DNA from: a virus
Reading direction: 5' to 3' (one strand)
Length of the DNA stretch: 21,257 nucleotides
IMG/VR virus record: IMGVR_UViG_3300029319_000618
Coordinates: 1 to 21,257 of that record
The notes below the pieces were generated by a model. It made no database searches. It worked only from the letters and a program-made list of their open reading frames with translations, and was not told the DNA's origin. Positions within the stretch are counted from its first letter, which is position 1; every line of letters begins with the position of its first letter. The translations under genes and the position numbers were made by a program. Positions 14,664-21,257 of the stretch are shown in pieces.

Positions 14664-15740
14664 GTGTCCTTCAAATTTCCAGTAGTACGTCCAGATAATT
14701 TAGAAATTATAGAACCTGATGACATAAATAAAAACTTATCTCAATTTGTAGATGAAATAAATGGTAACCTGACTCATGATAATTTAGCTGCTGATGTTGT
14801 TTTATCTGATACTTATTTTAAAAATGAAACATTTACTCAAACGTTTCAAAATTCATTAAAAACGATTGGTGGCTGGTCCACCGGGTCGGGCGCATTTAGG
14901 TGTAGCAAGCAGACTGTCGGGTACACGAGAGTAGATGAAGACGGCGTCACCATGCCTCAAATCGACTTTGTAGCAGAGCGAGACGGCTACATAATCGTTG
15001 ATTTCATGTTTTCTGTGAGTTGGAAGGGAAGCGGGCTTTTAACCTCGGAAGAGGTGGACTTGCTCATCGTAGATAAGTGTTGGCCGATAAGGCACGCCGA
15101 TTATTACGCATGCTGTTTTCCTGCGGGAAGCGGCTCAGGATCCCTACCACCTGGTGGTTGGACTGGCATCAATGGTACAAGCACGGGGTGGGAGGGTGAG
15201 TACGACGGAAAATTTGCGGCGGCGGCTAAGCCTATTGACGGCCCATCGGACGAATTTGAATGGTTATATAAAAAAACCGAACTTCATAGCGCCAACTTTC
15301 CTCAGGGGAAATGGTGGACGACTCCGATTGACAGATTCGGCGTTCGTGCGCGCGTTTTATGTAACGGGGTTGAAGTTTGTGAGTCTGGCTGGCTGTACAA
15401 TGGCACTGATCGAAATAGTGCTTTTCTCACAGGGGTTTTGCCCGTGCGTGCCGGGCGCAATGAGATTCGTTCAGAAGTCTCCGCTGCGACACTACAGAGC
15501 CTTTACGGGGCGAGTGCTGGCATTAGAGCACTAGATGGCAAGGACGGCATAAGAGGACAATATTACCCGAAGGCATTCTATTCTTCCCGTAATGTCGCGA
15601 GTCCTCTGCCTAAAAGCTACAAATACACGATCGAACAACCAGACAGCCAAGGGAAGCCAAGAGGCGATGTGGCGATCGATATTGGAATCAATTGTAAGGT
15701 TCACGAAGCGAACATGATTGTTCAATTTAGGAAAGCATAA
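14664..15740 (+). CDS. Tail appendage protein A (first of three tandem paralogs)
   Basis: GTG at 14664 follows AGAGG (14654-14658). The product is 358 residues. Residues 16-44 (IEPDDINKNLSQFVDEINGN and LTHDNLAAD) form a helical segment shared with the next two genes, probably the docking part. The body is rich in Gly, Trp and Ser with beta pattern (GWSTGSGAFRCSKQTVGYTR; VCESGWLYNGTDRN; LPVRAGRNEIRSEVSA) and ends in a beta strand (ANMIVQFRKA). A receptor-binding or fibre-like structural role is likely from position after the nozzle gene. The first 200 bases are A/T-rich (31 of 120 G/C at 14701-14820) and the rest is GC-rich (34 of 60 at 14881-14940). The stop overlaps the next start (TAATG). 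Confidence 0.75.
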   Translation: MSFKFPVVRPDNLEIIEPDDINKNLSQFVDEINGNLTHDNLAADVVLSDTYFKNETFTQTFQNSLKTIGGWSTGSGAFRCSKQTVGYTRVDEDGVTMPQIDFVAERDGYIIVDFMFSVSWKGSGLLTSEEVDLLIVDKCWPIRHADYYACCFPAGSGSGSLPPGGWTGINGTSTGWEGEYDGKFAAAAKPIDGPSDEFEWLYKKTELHSANFPQGKWWTTPIDRFGVRARVLCNGVEVCESGWLYNGTDRNSAFLTGVLPVRAGRNEIRSEVSAATLQSLYGASAGIRALDGKDGIRGQYYPKAFYSSRNVASPLPKSYKYTIEQPDSQGKPRGDVAIDIGINCKVHEANMIVQFRKA

Positions 15741-16726
15741 TGGCTAGAATTAAAGTACCTGAATTTAAAGTTGGAGACAAAGTTGATCCCGATAAATTTA
15801 ACGAGGCTTTCTCGGCATTTAAGAAAGAAAATTTAATTTTAGAGGGAGACAACTTCGCTGATGAGTCTTTAAGTGTTGATCAAATACCTGACGACATTTC
15901 TTTGACCGATAGATATAAAATATTGAGGTCTGAGTACGAAGTAAGAAGCGTTGCCCTTACTGGTGATACACTTGCTCATTTAGATCCATGGAAAGGACAT
16001 TCTGGCACTACAGCGCCTGCATTTATACAATCGCGAATCAGCAATATAAATCATCCAAACAACAACAGGGTTACATTAAACAATTTAACGCCGGGAGATC
16101 AATTCATTATTAGGGCAAGCTGTAATATTCAAACATTTGATGGTGGTTGGCGTACTTTTATGTTTGGTATTCCTCCCATAATAAAAATTGGACTGTATAG
16201 ATTTGATGGCGAGGGAGTATCAGCTTGGGTTGACGGCAGCATCAACCCAAATAGCTTTCCTCTGCACGAAACGTTGGCCCATTACAGGATCGCATTCACC
16301 GGAAAAGTGCCCAGTTCATCATCATTGAATTCACATGTCGCCCGAGGGAACGCCAGCGAAGATGGCCTAGATTATAAAATAGACTATAGGTCCGCTGAGG
16401 ACGACAGAGACCACCTAATACACAGAGACACAAGAGAAGACCCAGATACGGATGACTACGGGGATATGCCCTATGCCCCATACATGCCGTTTGACGGATA
16501 TCATTCATATACAACTGCGTATTTATATACACATAGCGCTACAGACTCTACATCTCAATCTTTTGGAATCATGTGTAGCGAAGAGGGCGGAAAGGTTGGA
16601 TATAAACCGGACGGATCAGGTCGACCAGACAATAAGAAGGGTGGTAAGTCCGGGTGCGAGGAACCTAACCATCAAACTTTTTACATAAGAGATCTTAGCG
16701 TGTACGTTTACGAGGTAAAAAAATAA
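15740..16726 (+). CDS. Tail appendage protein B (second tandem paralog)
   Basis: ATG at 15740 overlaps the previous stop (TAATG), with AGGAAA just upstream. The product is 328 residues. The N-terminal segment VDPDKFNEAFSAFKKEN... with GDNFAD (residues 15-41) aligns with proteins A and C. The body has a beta pattern (LTPGDQFIIRASCNIQTFDG; IKIGLYRFDGEGVSAWVDGS), then an Asp/Arg-rich loop region (residues 215-240), a Tyr/Thr/His-rich stretch (PYMPFDGYHSYTTAYLYTH) and the end strand LSVYVYEVKK. Exposed Tyr- and Asp-rich loops fit a surface-binding protein, but no enzymatic motif is seen. The stop overlaps the next start (TAATG). Confidence 0.75.
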   Translation: MARIKVPEFKVGDKVDPDKFNEAFSAFKKENLILEGDNFADESLSVDQIPDDISLTDRYKILRSEYEVRSVALTGDTLAHLDPWKGHSGTTAPAFIQSRISNINHPNNNRVTLNNLTPGDQFIIRASCNIQTFDGGWRTFMFGIPPIIKIGLYRFDGEGVSAWVDGSINPNSFPLHETLAHYRIAFTGKVPSSSSLNSHVARGNASEDGLDYKIDYRSAEDDRDHLIHRDTREDPDTDDYGDMPYAPYMPFDGYHSYTTAYLYTHSATDSTSQSFGIMCSEEGGKVGYKPDGSGRPDNKKGGKSGCEEPNHQTFYIRDLSVYVYEVKK

Positions 16727-17565
16727 TGCCTGTCGACCCAACTATATTAAGCAATGTGAGCTTGACAGATACTATTTCTGCTGAAGATTTGAGGGCAAGG
16801 TTTTCTGAATTAGAAAGATTTATAAATGGTGGAATAACTACTGCGGACTTTAGACCAGATAAAACTGATATTTTCTCAAGCCAACATATCGTTAAGCCAA
16901 GATTTTATTCGGTTGGTAATAATAGAGTTGAAGGCTCAATAGCTGATGTTTACTACAGGAATACTGCTTTTTCTGCTTATAATAGGCATATTCGACACGA
17001 ATCTTCAGGATCATATCAAGCTAGCAATTTTGATGAGACGGAACTGAAGGCGCTTCCCTTTAGCGCCTGGCAACCAATTGACGGCATGGCAGCATCGGTT
17101 TTTGTGAAAGGTAACGAAAGTGTAACTGCTTACGTCAATGGTAGTCTTTATGCTCATGCCCTTGGTTCGGATGACACATTTAGTATTCCTTTAACGACAA
17201 TATCTAAAAATCTTGTAGGAAGTAAAAATAAGGGCAGTACATCTACAGATTCACAGCGTGCAGCATTCACCCGCGCGACATCGTCTGGCACATATATCGG
17301 AGCAATGGTCCTTTATGTCGATAGAATGGATGGTAACGGCCCAATACCAATAGAGAGGACAAGAAGACGTATCTTCAATCGTGGAGAAAATGCATACAGA
17401 TTTAGGAATCAACAAATTTCGTTTTGCAGCAAAATAAATCTGGATCCAGGAATCAATAAAGTCTCATACAGAATGATTTATCGACTTAAAAGTATAGACG
17501 ACAAACGTCATAAGCATCTGGTTGTCGACAGCCGCAATTTCTTCGTTGACGTACACTACAAGTGA
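16726..17565 (+). CDS. Tail appendage protein C (third tandem paralog)
   Basis: ATG at 16726 overlaps the previous stop (TAATG); GAGG is at 16712-16715, a rather long distance, so coupling probably dominates. The product is 279 residues. Residues 17-43 (ISAEDLRARFSELERFINGG and ITTADF) match the N-terminal segment of A and B. A beta-rich body follows (WQPIDGMAASVFVKGNESV; TAYVNGSLYAHALGSDD; YIGAMVLYVDRMDGNGPI). The end is DSRNFFVDVHYK, matching the terminal strand position in A (ANMIVQF) and B (LSVYVYE). The gene is A/T-rich near its start. A jelly-roll-like trimeric or hexameric appendage is possible. Function inferred from context only. Confidence 0.73.
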   Translation: MPVDPTILSNVSLTDTISAEDLRARFSELERFINGGITTADFRPDKTDIFSSQHIVKPRFYSVGNNRVEGSIADVYYRNTAFSAYNRHIRHESSGSYQASNFDETELKALPFSAWQPIDGMAASVFVKGNESVTAYVNGSLYAHALGSDDTFSIPLTTISKNLVGSKNKGSTSTDSQRAAFTRATSSGTYIGAMVLYVDRMDGNGPIPIERTRRRIFNRGENAYRFRNQQISFCSKINLDPGINKVSYRMIYRLKSIDDKRHKHLVVDSRNFFVDVHYK

Positions 17566-17585
17566 TAAGGTGATAAAGAGGAATC

Positions 17586-18032
17586 ATGGCTACTGAAGAC
17601 TACGTGTTGGCAAGTGGTAGTGGCGCACTGAGTGGTGCGGGCACTGGTGCTGCGATTGGTACAGCGATTGCTCCTGGTATTGGTACAGCAATCGGCGCAG
17701 GACTTGGAGCCGCTGCTGGCGGAGTTCTCGGATTCTTCGGCCAGAAGCAAGCCGACAGACAAGCTGAAGAAGCCGCTAGACTCGCGCGGCAACAACGCCG
17801 ACGACAGAAGAACTTGGCGGCCAAGCAGCGTAGTGTGGAGCGCAGATCGGCAGCGCAAGAGCGAGAGTCCGTTGCTCGTTCAGCGAAGACATCTGGCACG
17901 CTGCCCCCACCCAAGGTTGCTACAGGAACAGAGTTCGCTCTCGTTCAAAGCATGGCCATCGGCACAGGTAGCCCGTTTGATTCATACATGGCGCGGACGT
18001 ATGGCCAACCACAGGCCTCAGAAGGCGTTTAG
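17586..18032 (+). CDS. Glycine-zipper protein, probable ejection / internal virion protein
   Basis: ATG at 17586 follows AAAGAGG. The product is 148 residues. Residues about 9-52 form a long Gly/Ala/Ile segment with GxxxG spacing (GTGAAIGTAIAPGIGTAIGA then GLGAAAGGVLGFFG), a glycine zipper able to insert into or span a membrane. It is followed by a strongly charged helix (about 53-100, many Arg/Gln/Glu) and a flexible end. No signal peptide is present, which fits a protein carried in the virion rather than secreted. Short-tailed phages eject such proteins with their DNA to build a conduit through the cell envelope; placement after the tail genes and before two helical proteins agrees. A holin is less likely because only one hydrophobic segment is present and lysis neighbours are absent. 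Confidence 0.7.
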   Translation: MATEDYVLASGSGALSGAGTGAAIGTAIAPGIGTAIGAGLGAAAGGVLGFFGQKQADRQAEEAARLARQQRRRQKNLAAKQRSVERRSAAQERESVARSAKTSGTLPPPKVATGTEFALVQSMAIGTGSPFDSYMARTYGQPQASEGV

Positions 18033-18040
18033 GAGTTTAA

Positions 18041-18940
18041 ATGAGCAGGCAAATGACTACTGAAGACATGGAAGCGCTGGCCCTCAAAGAGGAATATTAT
18101 GACGACATGTACACCCGTGACTCGTTCTTGGGTGCTGGTATCGATTATGCGGGTTCAGTTATCGACTACATGAGCAGACTCGCGGGCGCGAACCTTGCAG
18201 AGAATCTTGCTAAGAAGAGGATTGGCAGAGCCAAGAGGCTGAGTGATGCTGCCGGAAGGGGCGCAGATGCGCGACTTGCTTCGGCTGAGGCCCGAAAGGG
18301 CGCAGCGGCGAGACAGCTTGCTATGCAGGCTGGAACACAGGCCGCTATGGACCCTACAGGAAGCGCTGCTGTAGAGATCGCACAGAAGATGCCACAGGTG
18401 ATCTCCGAGGCGACAGATACCAGTAAAGAGCTAACTACGGAGATGGATGCTGAGCTAAAGCAAAAAGCGTTCGCTGAAGGCTTGCGCTCCAAGGCAGAGG
18501 ACCAGAAGCTCGCAGCTAAACATGAAAAGGAGAAGGCTCGATTCGGCCTCATCAAGGACACCTTTGAAAGTGCGGGCACGCTTGCTGCAAATTTGCCGGC
18601 TATGAGCTACGAGAAAAAGCAGGCGAATATTGCAAAGCGGAAGCAGAAACAGGCGGACAGAATCGCGGGCCGACGGCAAAAAACGGTCGATAAGATGAAG
18701 CCACTTTTAGATAAACAAGCTGCCTTGAAGTCACGCGGTGAGAACCTCTCAGAAGAGGATCGGGCAGATTTGAAGAATTTGCTGAAGAAATCGCAGAAAC
18801 AAGCGAAAAGACGGCTTAGGGCTGACACACGAGCAAAGACCGCTAGGGAAAATGTTGAAAAGGTACAAGAGCAGGAACTCGCAACGCTACAGGCACAACA
18901 CGGTGCCCTGCTTGCATCAACAATGACACCTAATACTTAA
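18041..18940 (+). CDS. Coiled-coil protein, probable internal virion protein
   Basis: The ATG at 18041 is preceded by AGGAG (18031-18035), which overlaps the previous stop. The product is 299 residues, almost wholly helical and rich in Ala, Lys, Glu, Arg and Gln. An N-terminal stretch (FLGAGIDYAGSVIDYMSRLA) is mildly hydrophobic. A Lys/Arg/Ala-rich middle (KRIGRAKRLSDAAGRGADAR) is followed by long coiled-coil segments (YEKKQANIAKRKQKQADRIA; NLLKKSQKQAKRRLRADTRA). No enzymatic motif is visible. Composition and position are those of ejection proteins packed in the capsid core; DNA contact through the basic helices would be plausible. A tape-measure role is unlikely because the length is small and no tail-tube genes exist. 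Confidence 0.7.
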   Translation: MSRQMTTEDMEALALKEEYYDDMYTRDSFLGAGIDYAGSVIDYMSRLAGANLAENLAKKRIGRAKRLSDAAGRGADARLASAEARKGAAARQLAMQAGTQAAMDPTGSAAVEIAQKMPQVISEATDTSKELTTEMDAELKQKAFAEGLRSKAEDQKLAAKHEKEKARFGLIKDTFESAGTLAANLPAMSYEKKQANIAKRKQKQADRIAGRRQKTVDKMKPLLDKQAALKSRGENLSEEDRADLKNLLKKSQKQAKRRLRADTRAKTARENVEKVQEQELATLQAQHGALLASTMTPNT

Positions 18941-18946
18941 AAAGCA

Positions 18947-19477
18947 ATGCCCTGGCACAACGGAGTCTACATACCGAGGCAAGATACCTCCGTGATGTCC
19001 CAGCCGGCCCCCACTGCGCCTGCTGTGCGGACACTCCCCATTGAAGAAGATGATGTCGATGATGACTTCTTCGACGAGGGCATCCTAAACACCAAGTTCT
19101 CCACAGGGTCCTTCACGGCTACTGTAATCAAGCGACTGCTGCCCCCTGCGGTCATATCAGTAGCCAATGGACTGAGGTCGCTGTTCTCACCCGGCTTCGT
19201 CAATACTGAACTCATAGAGGACGGTGCCGTTACAGGCGCAAAGATCACCAATCCCATCAAGGTTGCCCTGATCAATGGCGGCTCCGCAGGCGTACACACA
19301 GTCACCGGCATCAAGATCGGAGACGAGCTTATCTCAGTTCTTGAGCAAAACGGCACATCTGGATTGTTGACTGACCTTACAACTGAGTTTGCAATTGTTA
19401 AAGTAGATACGATTTCAAACAGCGGCGGCACTAATACAAGTAGCGACAAGCTGTTAATATTGTATCTAAGCAAATAA
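18947..19477 (+). CDS. Small structural protein of unknown role
   Basis: ATG at 18947 lies six bases after the previous stop with no clear binding site, so translation is probably coupled. The product is 176 residues. The N-terminus MPWHNGVYIPRQ is followed by a Pro/Ala-rich linker and an acidic stretch (EEDDVDDDFFDEG, residues 33-45). Residues 80-110 carry GFVNTELIEDGAVTGAKITN, a 'xDGAVTxAKI' pattern common in phage fibre-like proteins. The C-terminal 65 residues form a beta domain (VHTVTGIKIGDELISVLEQN ... DKLLILYLSK). The latter looks like a small virion surface or fibre domain. Assignment to structure is inference. Confidence 0.65.
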   Translation: MPWHNGVYIPRQDTSVMSQPAPTAPAVRTLPIEEDDVDDDFFDEGILNTKFSTGSFTATVIKRLLPPAVISVANGLRSLFSPGFVNTELIEDGAVTGAKITNPIKVALINGGSAGVHTVTGIKIGDELISVLEQNGTSGLLTDLTTEFAIVKVDTISNSGGTNTSSDKLLILYLSK

Positions 19478-19487
19478 CGAGGTCATC

Positions 19488-21257
19488 ATGTCGTTTAGTG
19501 AACGGTTGCAGAAGAAACTGCTCCCATCAACGCAGCTTTACATCAAGACGATTGAGTCTCGGTACCAAGAGCCGATGAAGCAAGCGCAGTTGATCAATAA
19601 AGAGATCGCTACGCTGCGGAACCCTAGAAACCTTCGCGCTGCACGCAGCCGATCTGCGGGTGCGTACACTCAGCTTCTCCAGCACTACTTGAAAGCTCAA
19701 GAGTCGGCAGACAAGAAAAATGCAGACTTCATCGATAAGGTGAACGCTGAGCTTGATAACTTAAATATAAAAAGATCGTCTGCAACAGCTATATTTCAGC
19801 AACAAAAAGACAATCTAGATGCTGCTATAAGTGAAACCTTAGGGCAAAATTTCACTGGTAAGGGTGATTTTGACAGGTTCAAGGGTCAGCTCAAAGAACT
19901 AGATATTTACGACAAGAATAGTGGTGAGGCCACACTCGCAGCTCTGTTTGCAATGCGGCATGCTCTTTCAAAAACAGAAAGCGAAGGCGTTAAAAACTTC
20001 ATCCGGGAAGAGATGAAGAGCATCATTAAGACGATTGATGATCAGTATAGAGACGCTACCGACGCTGAAATGCCCGATGTTGATACTTACATAAATGAAA
20101 AGTATCCAGACCTCAGCCGAAAAACGGCACAGGGTCGCAAGAATAGAGCAGAGCGCCTGAGCGAGGACTGGCTGAGGAAAAATTATGCGTTGCTCGGATT
20201 AAGAAGCAGTGACCTTGCTACATACAGAAATTATCAGCCCGACATCGACCGGCTCCGATCGATCGTGTTCGGCAATGCCGAGAGCGTAGTTTCAACGCTA
20301 CCGAGCATGACGCCAGAGCAGCAGGAGCAGTTTGTAAAGAAGGAGCCGGGTCTGACCGTTGAGGAGGGTCGCGTTGTAGTCGATCCTGCTGCCAGCCCTG
20401 AGAAGCAAAAAGGCGCACAAATCCTCTTGAACTCGATGCCTGATAAGAACCCGACACCATCGGCATTCATTGCTTCTCCGGTGGTTAGAGGTGCCTACAG
20501 TGGCCTCGAAAGCGGTGAGAGGACCGCAGCCAAGATGGAGGCTCGCGCACAGGAGCTTGAGCAACTGCGTGATCAGAGGCTTGCTGCCGCACAGCGACAA
20601 GGCCGTCTGACGCCTGCTCAGATTTCAGTGCTCACGAACCCTTTGTTTACTCGAACGAAATTCCGTGGCCAGCAGTACGGTGGCTACCTCCCGCCGCGCG
20701 CGTCCGATGCAAAAGCGACTGCTGCGGCAACGCCCGGAGACACAGCAGAGGACGTTACATTCGGTGGTTTTCCTGAGGTTGATGAGCCTACTGCTGAGCC
20801 TGCTGCTGATTCTGCCGCTGAGCCTGCTGCTGAGCCTGCCGATGAGATTACCTTTGGCGGATCTGCTCGCGACGTTGAGGAAGTCTCGATTGACGCTAAA
20901 GGCACTGGTGGCGTTCAGGTAATACCTGCTGTTCTCAAGACGCTTGATTCTGCGCTTGCCGATGTTGCAGAGGCGCAAGGTCAAGGCAATGAGGAGTACG
21001 AAAAAGAGGCTCGTCAAGCTTTGACAGGCGTAATTAATGACTTCAATGCCCTACCTGAGGACATTAGAAACAAAATCCCCACATCTGTGCGGAACAGTCT
21101 TGTTTCAATGGAGTCCCTGGAAACATCGGACAAAGGCTTCAATCCTGAAAGTATCGATGTGATCAGAGAAAGGTTGAAGGTCGAACCTGAGATTATTGAT
21201 TCCGTAGGTAACGTGTCCAACTACATGGTCAGCCTCGGGGACAGTGAAGAAAGGTTT
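19488..21257 (+). CDS. Large coiled-coil protein, probable ejection protein, 3' end outside the window
   Basis: ATG at 19488 has GAGG at 19479-19482. The frame stays open for 590 codons to the right edge. The first 240 residues are helical and charged with coiled-coil character (QEPMKQAQLINKEIATLRN; HYLKAQESADKKNADFIDKV). Residues about 280-400 alternate disorder and helix (MTPEQQEQFVKKEPG; ARAQELEQLRDQRLAAAQRQ). Residues about 420-460 contain an Ala/Glu/Pro repeat bracketed by two TFGG motifs, and helices resume afterwards. Position and type resemble the very large internal proteins of short-tailed phages, some of which carry a lytic transglycosylase domain; none is visible in the part seen, and it could lie beyond the edge. 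Confidence 0.75.
   Translation, partial: MSFSERLQKKLLPSTQLYIKTIESRYQEPMKQAQLINKEIATLRNPRNLRAARSRSAGAYTQLLQHYLKAQESADKKNADFIDKVNAELDNLNIKRSSATAIFQQQKDNLDAAISETLGQNFTGKGDFDRFKGQLKELDIYDKNSGEATLAALFAMRHALSKTESEGVKNFIREEMKSIIKTIDDQYRDATDAEMPDVDTYINEKYPDLSRKTAQGRKNRAERLSEDWLRKNYALLGLRSSDLATYRNYQPDIDRLRSIVFGNAESVVSTLPSMTPEQQEQFVKKEPGLTVEEGRVVVDPAASPEKQKGAQILLNSMPDKNPTPSAFIASPVVRGAYSGLESGERTAAKMEARAQELEQLRDQRLAAAQRQGRLTPAQISVLTNPLFTRTKFRGQQYGGYLPPRASDAKATAAATPGDTAEDVTFGGFPEVDEPTAEPAADSAAEPAAEPADEITFGGSARDVEEVSIDAKGTGGVQVIPAVLKTLDSALADVAEAQGQGNEEYEKEARQALTGVINDFNALPEDIRNKIPTSVRNSLVSMESLETSDKGFNPESIDVIRERLKVEPEIIDSVGNVSNYMVSLGDSEERF
20751..20864 (+). repeat. In-frame Ala/Glu/Pro repeat bracketed by TFGG motifs
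   Basis: Copies of GCTGAGCCTGCT occur at 20793 and 20817 with a near copy at 20829, giving the protein repeat AEPAA. The array is flanked by DVTFGG (20751-20768) and EITFGG (20844-20861), themselves similar to each other. The imperfect copies suggest repeat expansion within the coding region. Confidence 0.6.

Noticed and set aside
15154-15534. A 126-codon + strand frame inside appendage gene A.
   Set aside because: It overlaps a gene with better coding evidence, has no binding site and its product shows no coherent pattern.
17561-17576. Tandem eight-base near-repeat GTGATAAG/GTGATAAA before the glycine-zipper gene.
   Set aside because: Too short and only two copies; no further copies seen at other gene starts.
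1-21257. tRNA genes, CRISPR arrays, insertion sequences, integrase or attachment sites.
   Set aside because: None recognised by reading; the window is almost fully coding and small RNA structures cannot be excluded without a covariance-model search.

Overview
The window is a piece of a tailed double-stranded DNA phage genome (Caudoviricetes), or a phage contig from a metagenome. It holds almost the whole virion morphogenesis block. Eighteen of nineteen genes are on the + strand, most joined by stop/start overlaps (TAATG, TGATG, TAGTG, GTGA, ATGA) or by gaps under 25 bases, as in a few long polycistronic transcripts. There is no sheath, tail tube or tape-measure gene. An adaptor, a beta-rich nozzle-like protein, three small appendage proteins and glycine- or coiled-coil-rich candidate ejection proteins follow the capsid genes, which points to a short-tailed (podovirus-like) virion with a P22-like gene order. 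The small lysine-rich and cysteine-rich proteins at the left end resemble proteins I associate with marine phages, so a marine bacterial host is my inference; nothing here fixes the host.

Layout. (1) Bases 2-1916: five small overlapping genes of unknown function (one cut by the window edge), mostly Lys/Arg-rich, two with cysteines in regular spacing. (2) Bases 1916-2302: a single-stranded DNA-binding protein. (3) Bases 2299-2469: a 56-residue gene on the minus strand with a good ribosome binding site, tail-to-tail with ssb and divergent from the next block. (4) Bases 2514-9234: DNA packaging and procapsid genes: candidate small terminase, large terminase, portal, a double zinc-ribbon protein, an acidic unknown protein and the probable scaffold. 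(5) Bases 9248-10820: major capsid and probable decoration protein, each followed by a hairpin; the second is a textbook intrinsic terminator. (6) Bases 10904-17565: tail module: adaptor/closure protein, nozzle-like beta protein and three tandem related appendage proteins. (7) Bases 17586-21257: probable internal/ejection proteins; the last gene runs off the window.

How the genes work together: the terminase pair would cut and pump DNA through the portal into a procapsid built by scaffold and major capsid protein and stabilised by the decoration protein. Adaptor and nozzle close the vertex and carry the appendages, while the helical or Gly-rich proteins are candidates for the internal cargo that leads DNA into the host. 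The two hairpins flanking the decoration gene would step transcription down between the highly expressed capsid genes and the tail genes. No lysis, integrase, polymerase, tRNA or CRISPR feature was seen, and no gap over 300 bases lacks a gene.

The most notable points are the minus-strand small gene at the module boundary, the tandem trio of appendage paralogs, abrupt base-composition switches inside tail genes, the double zinc-ribbon gene between portal and scaffold, and a short linear motif shared by the portal tail and a neighbouring protein.
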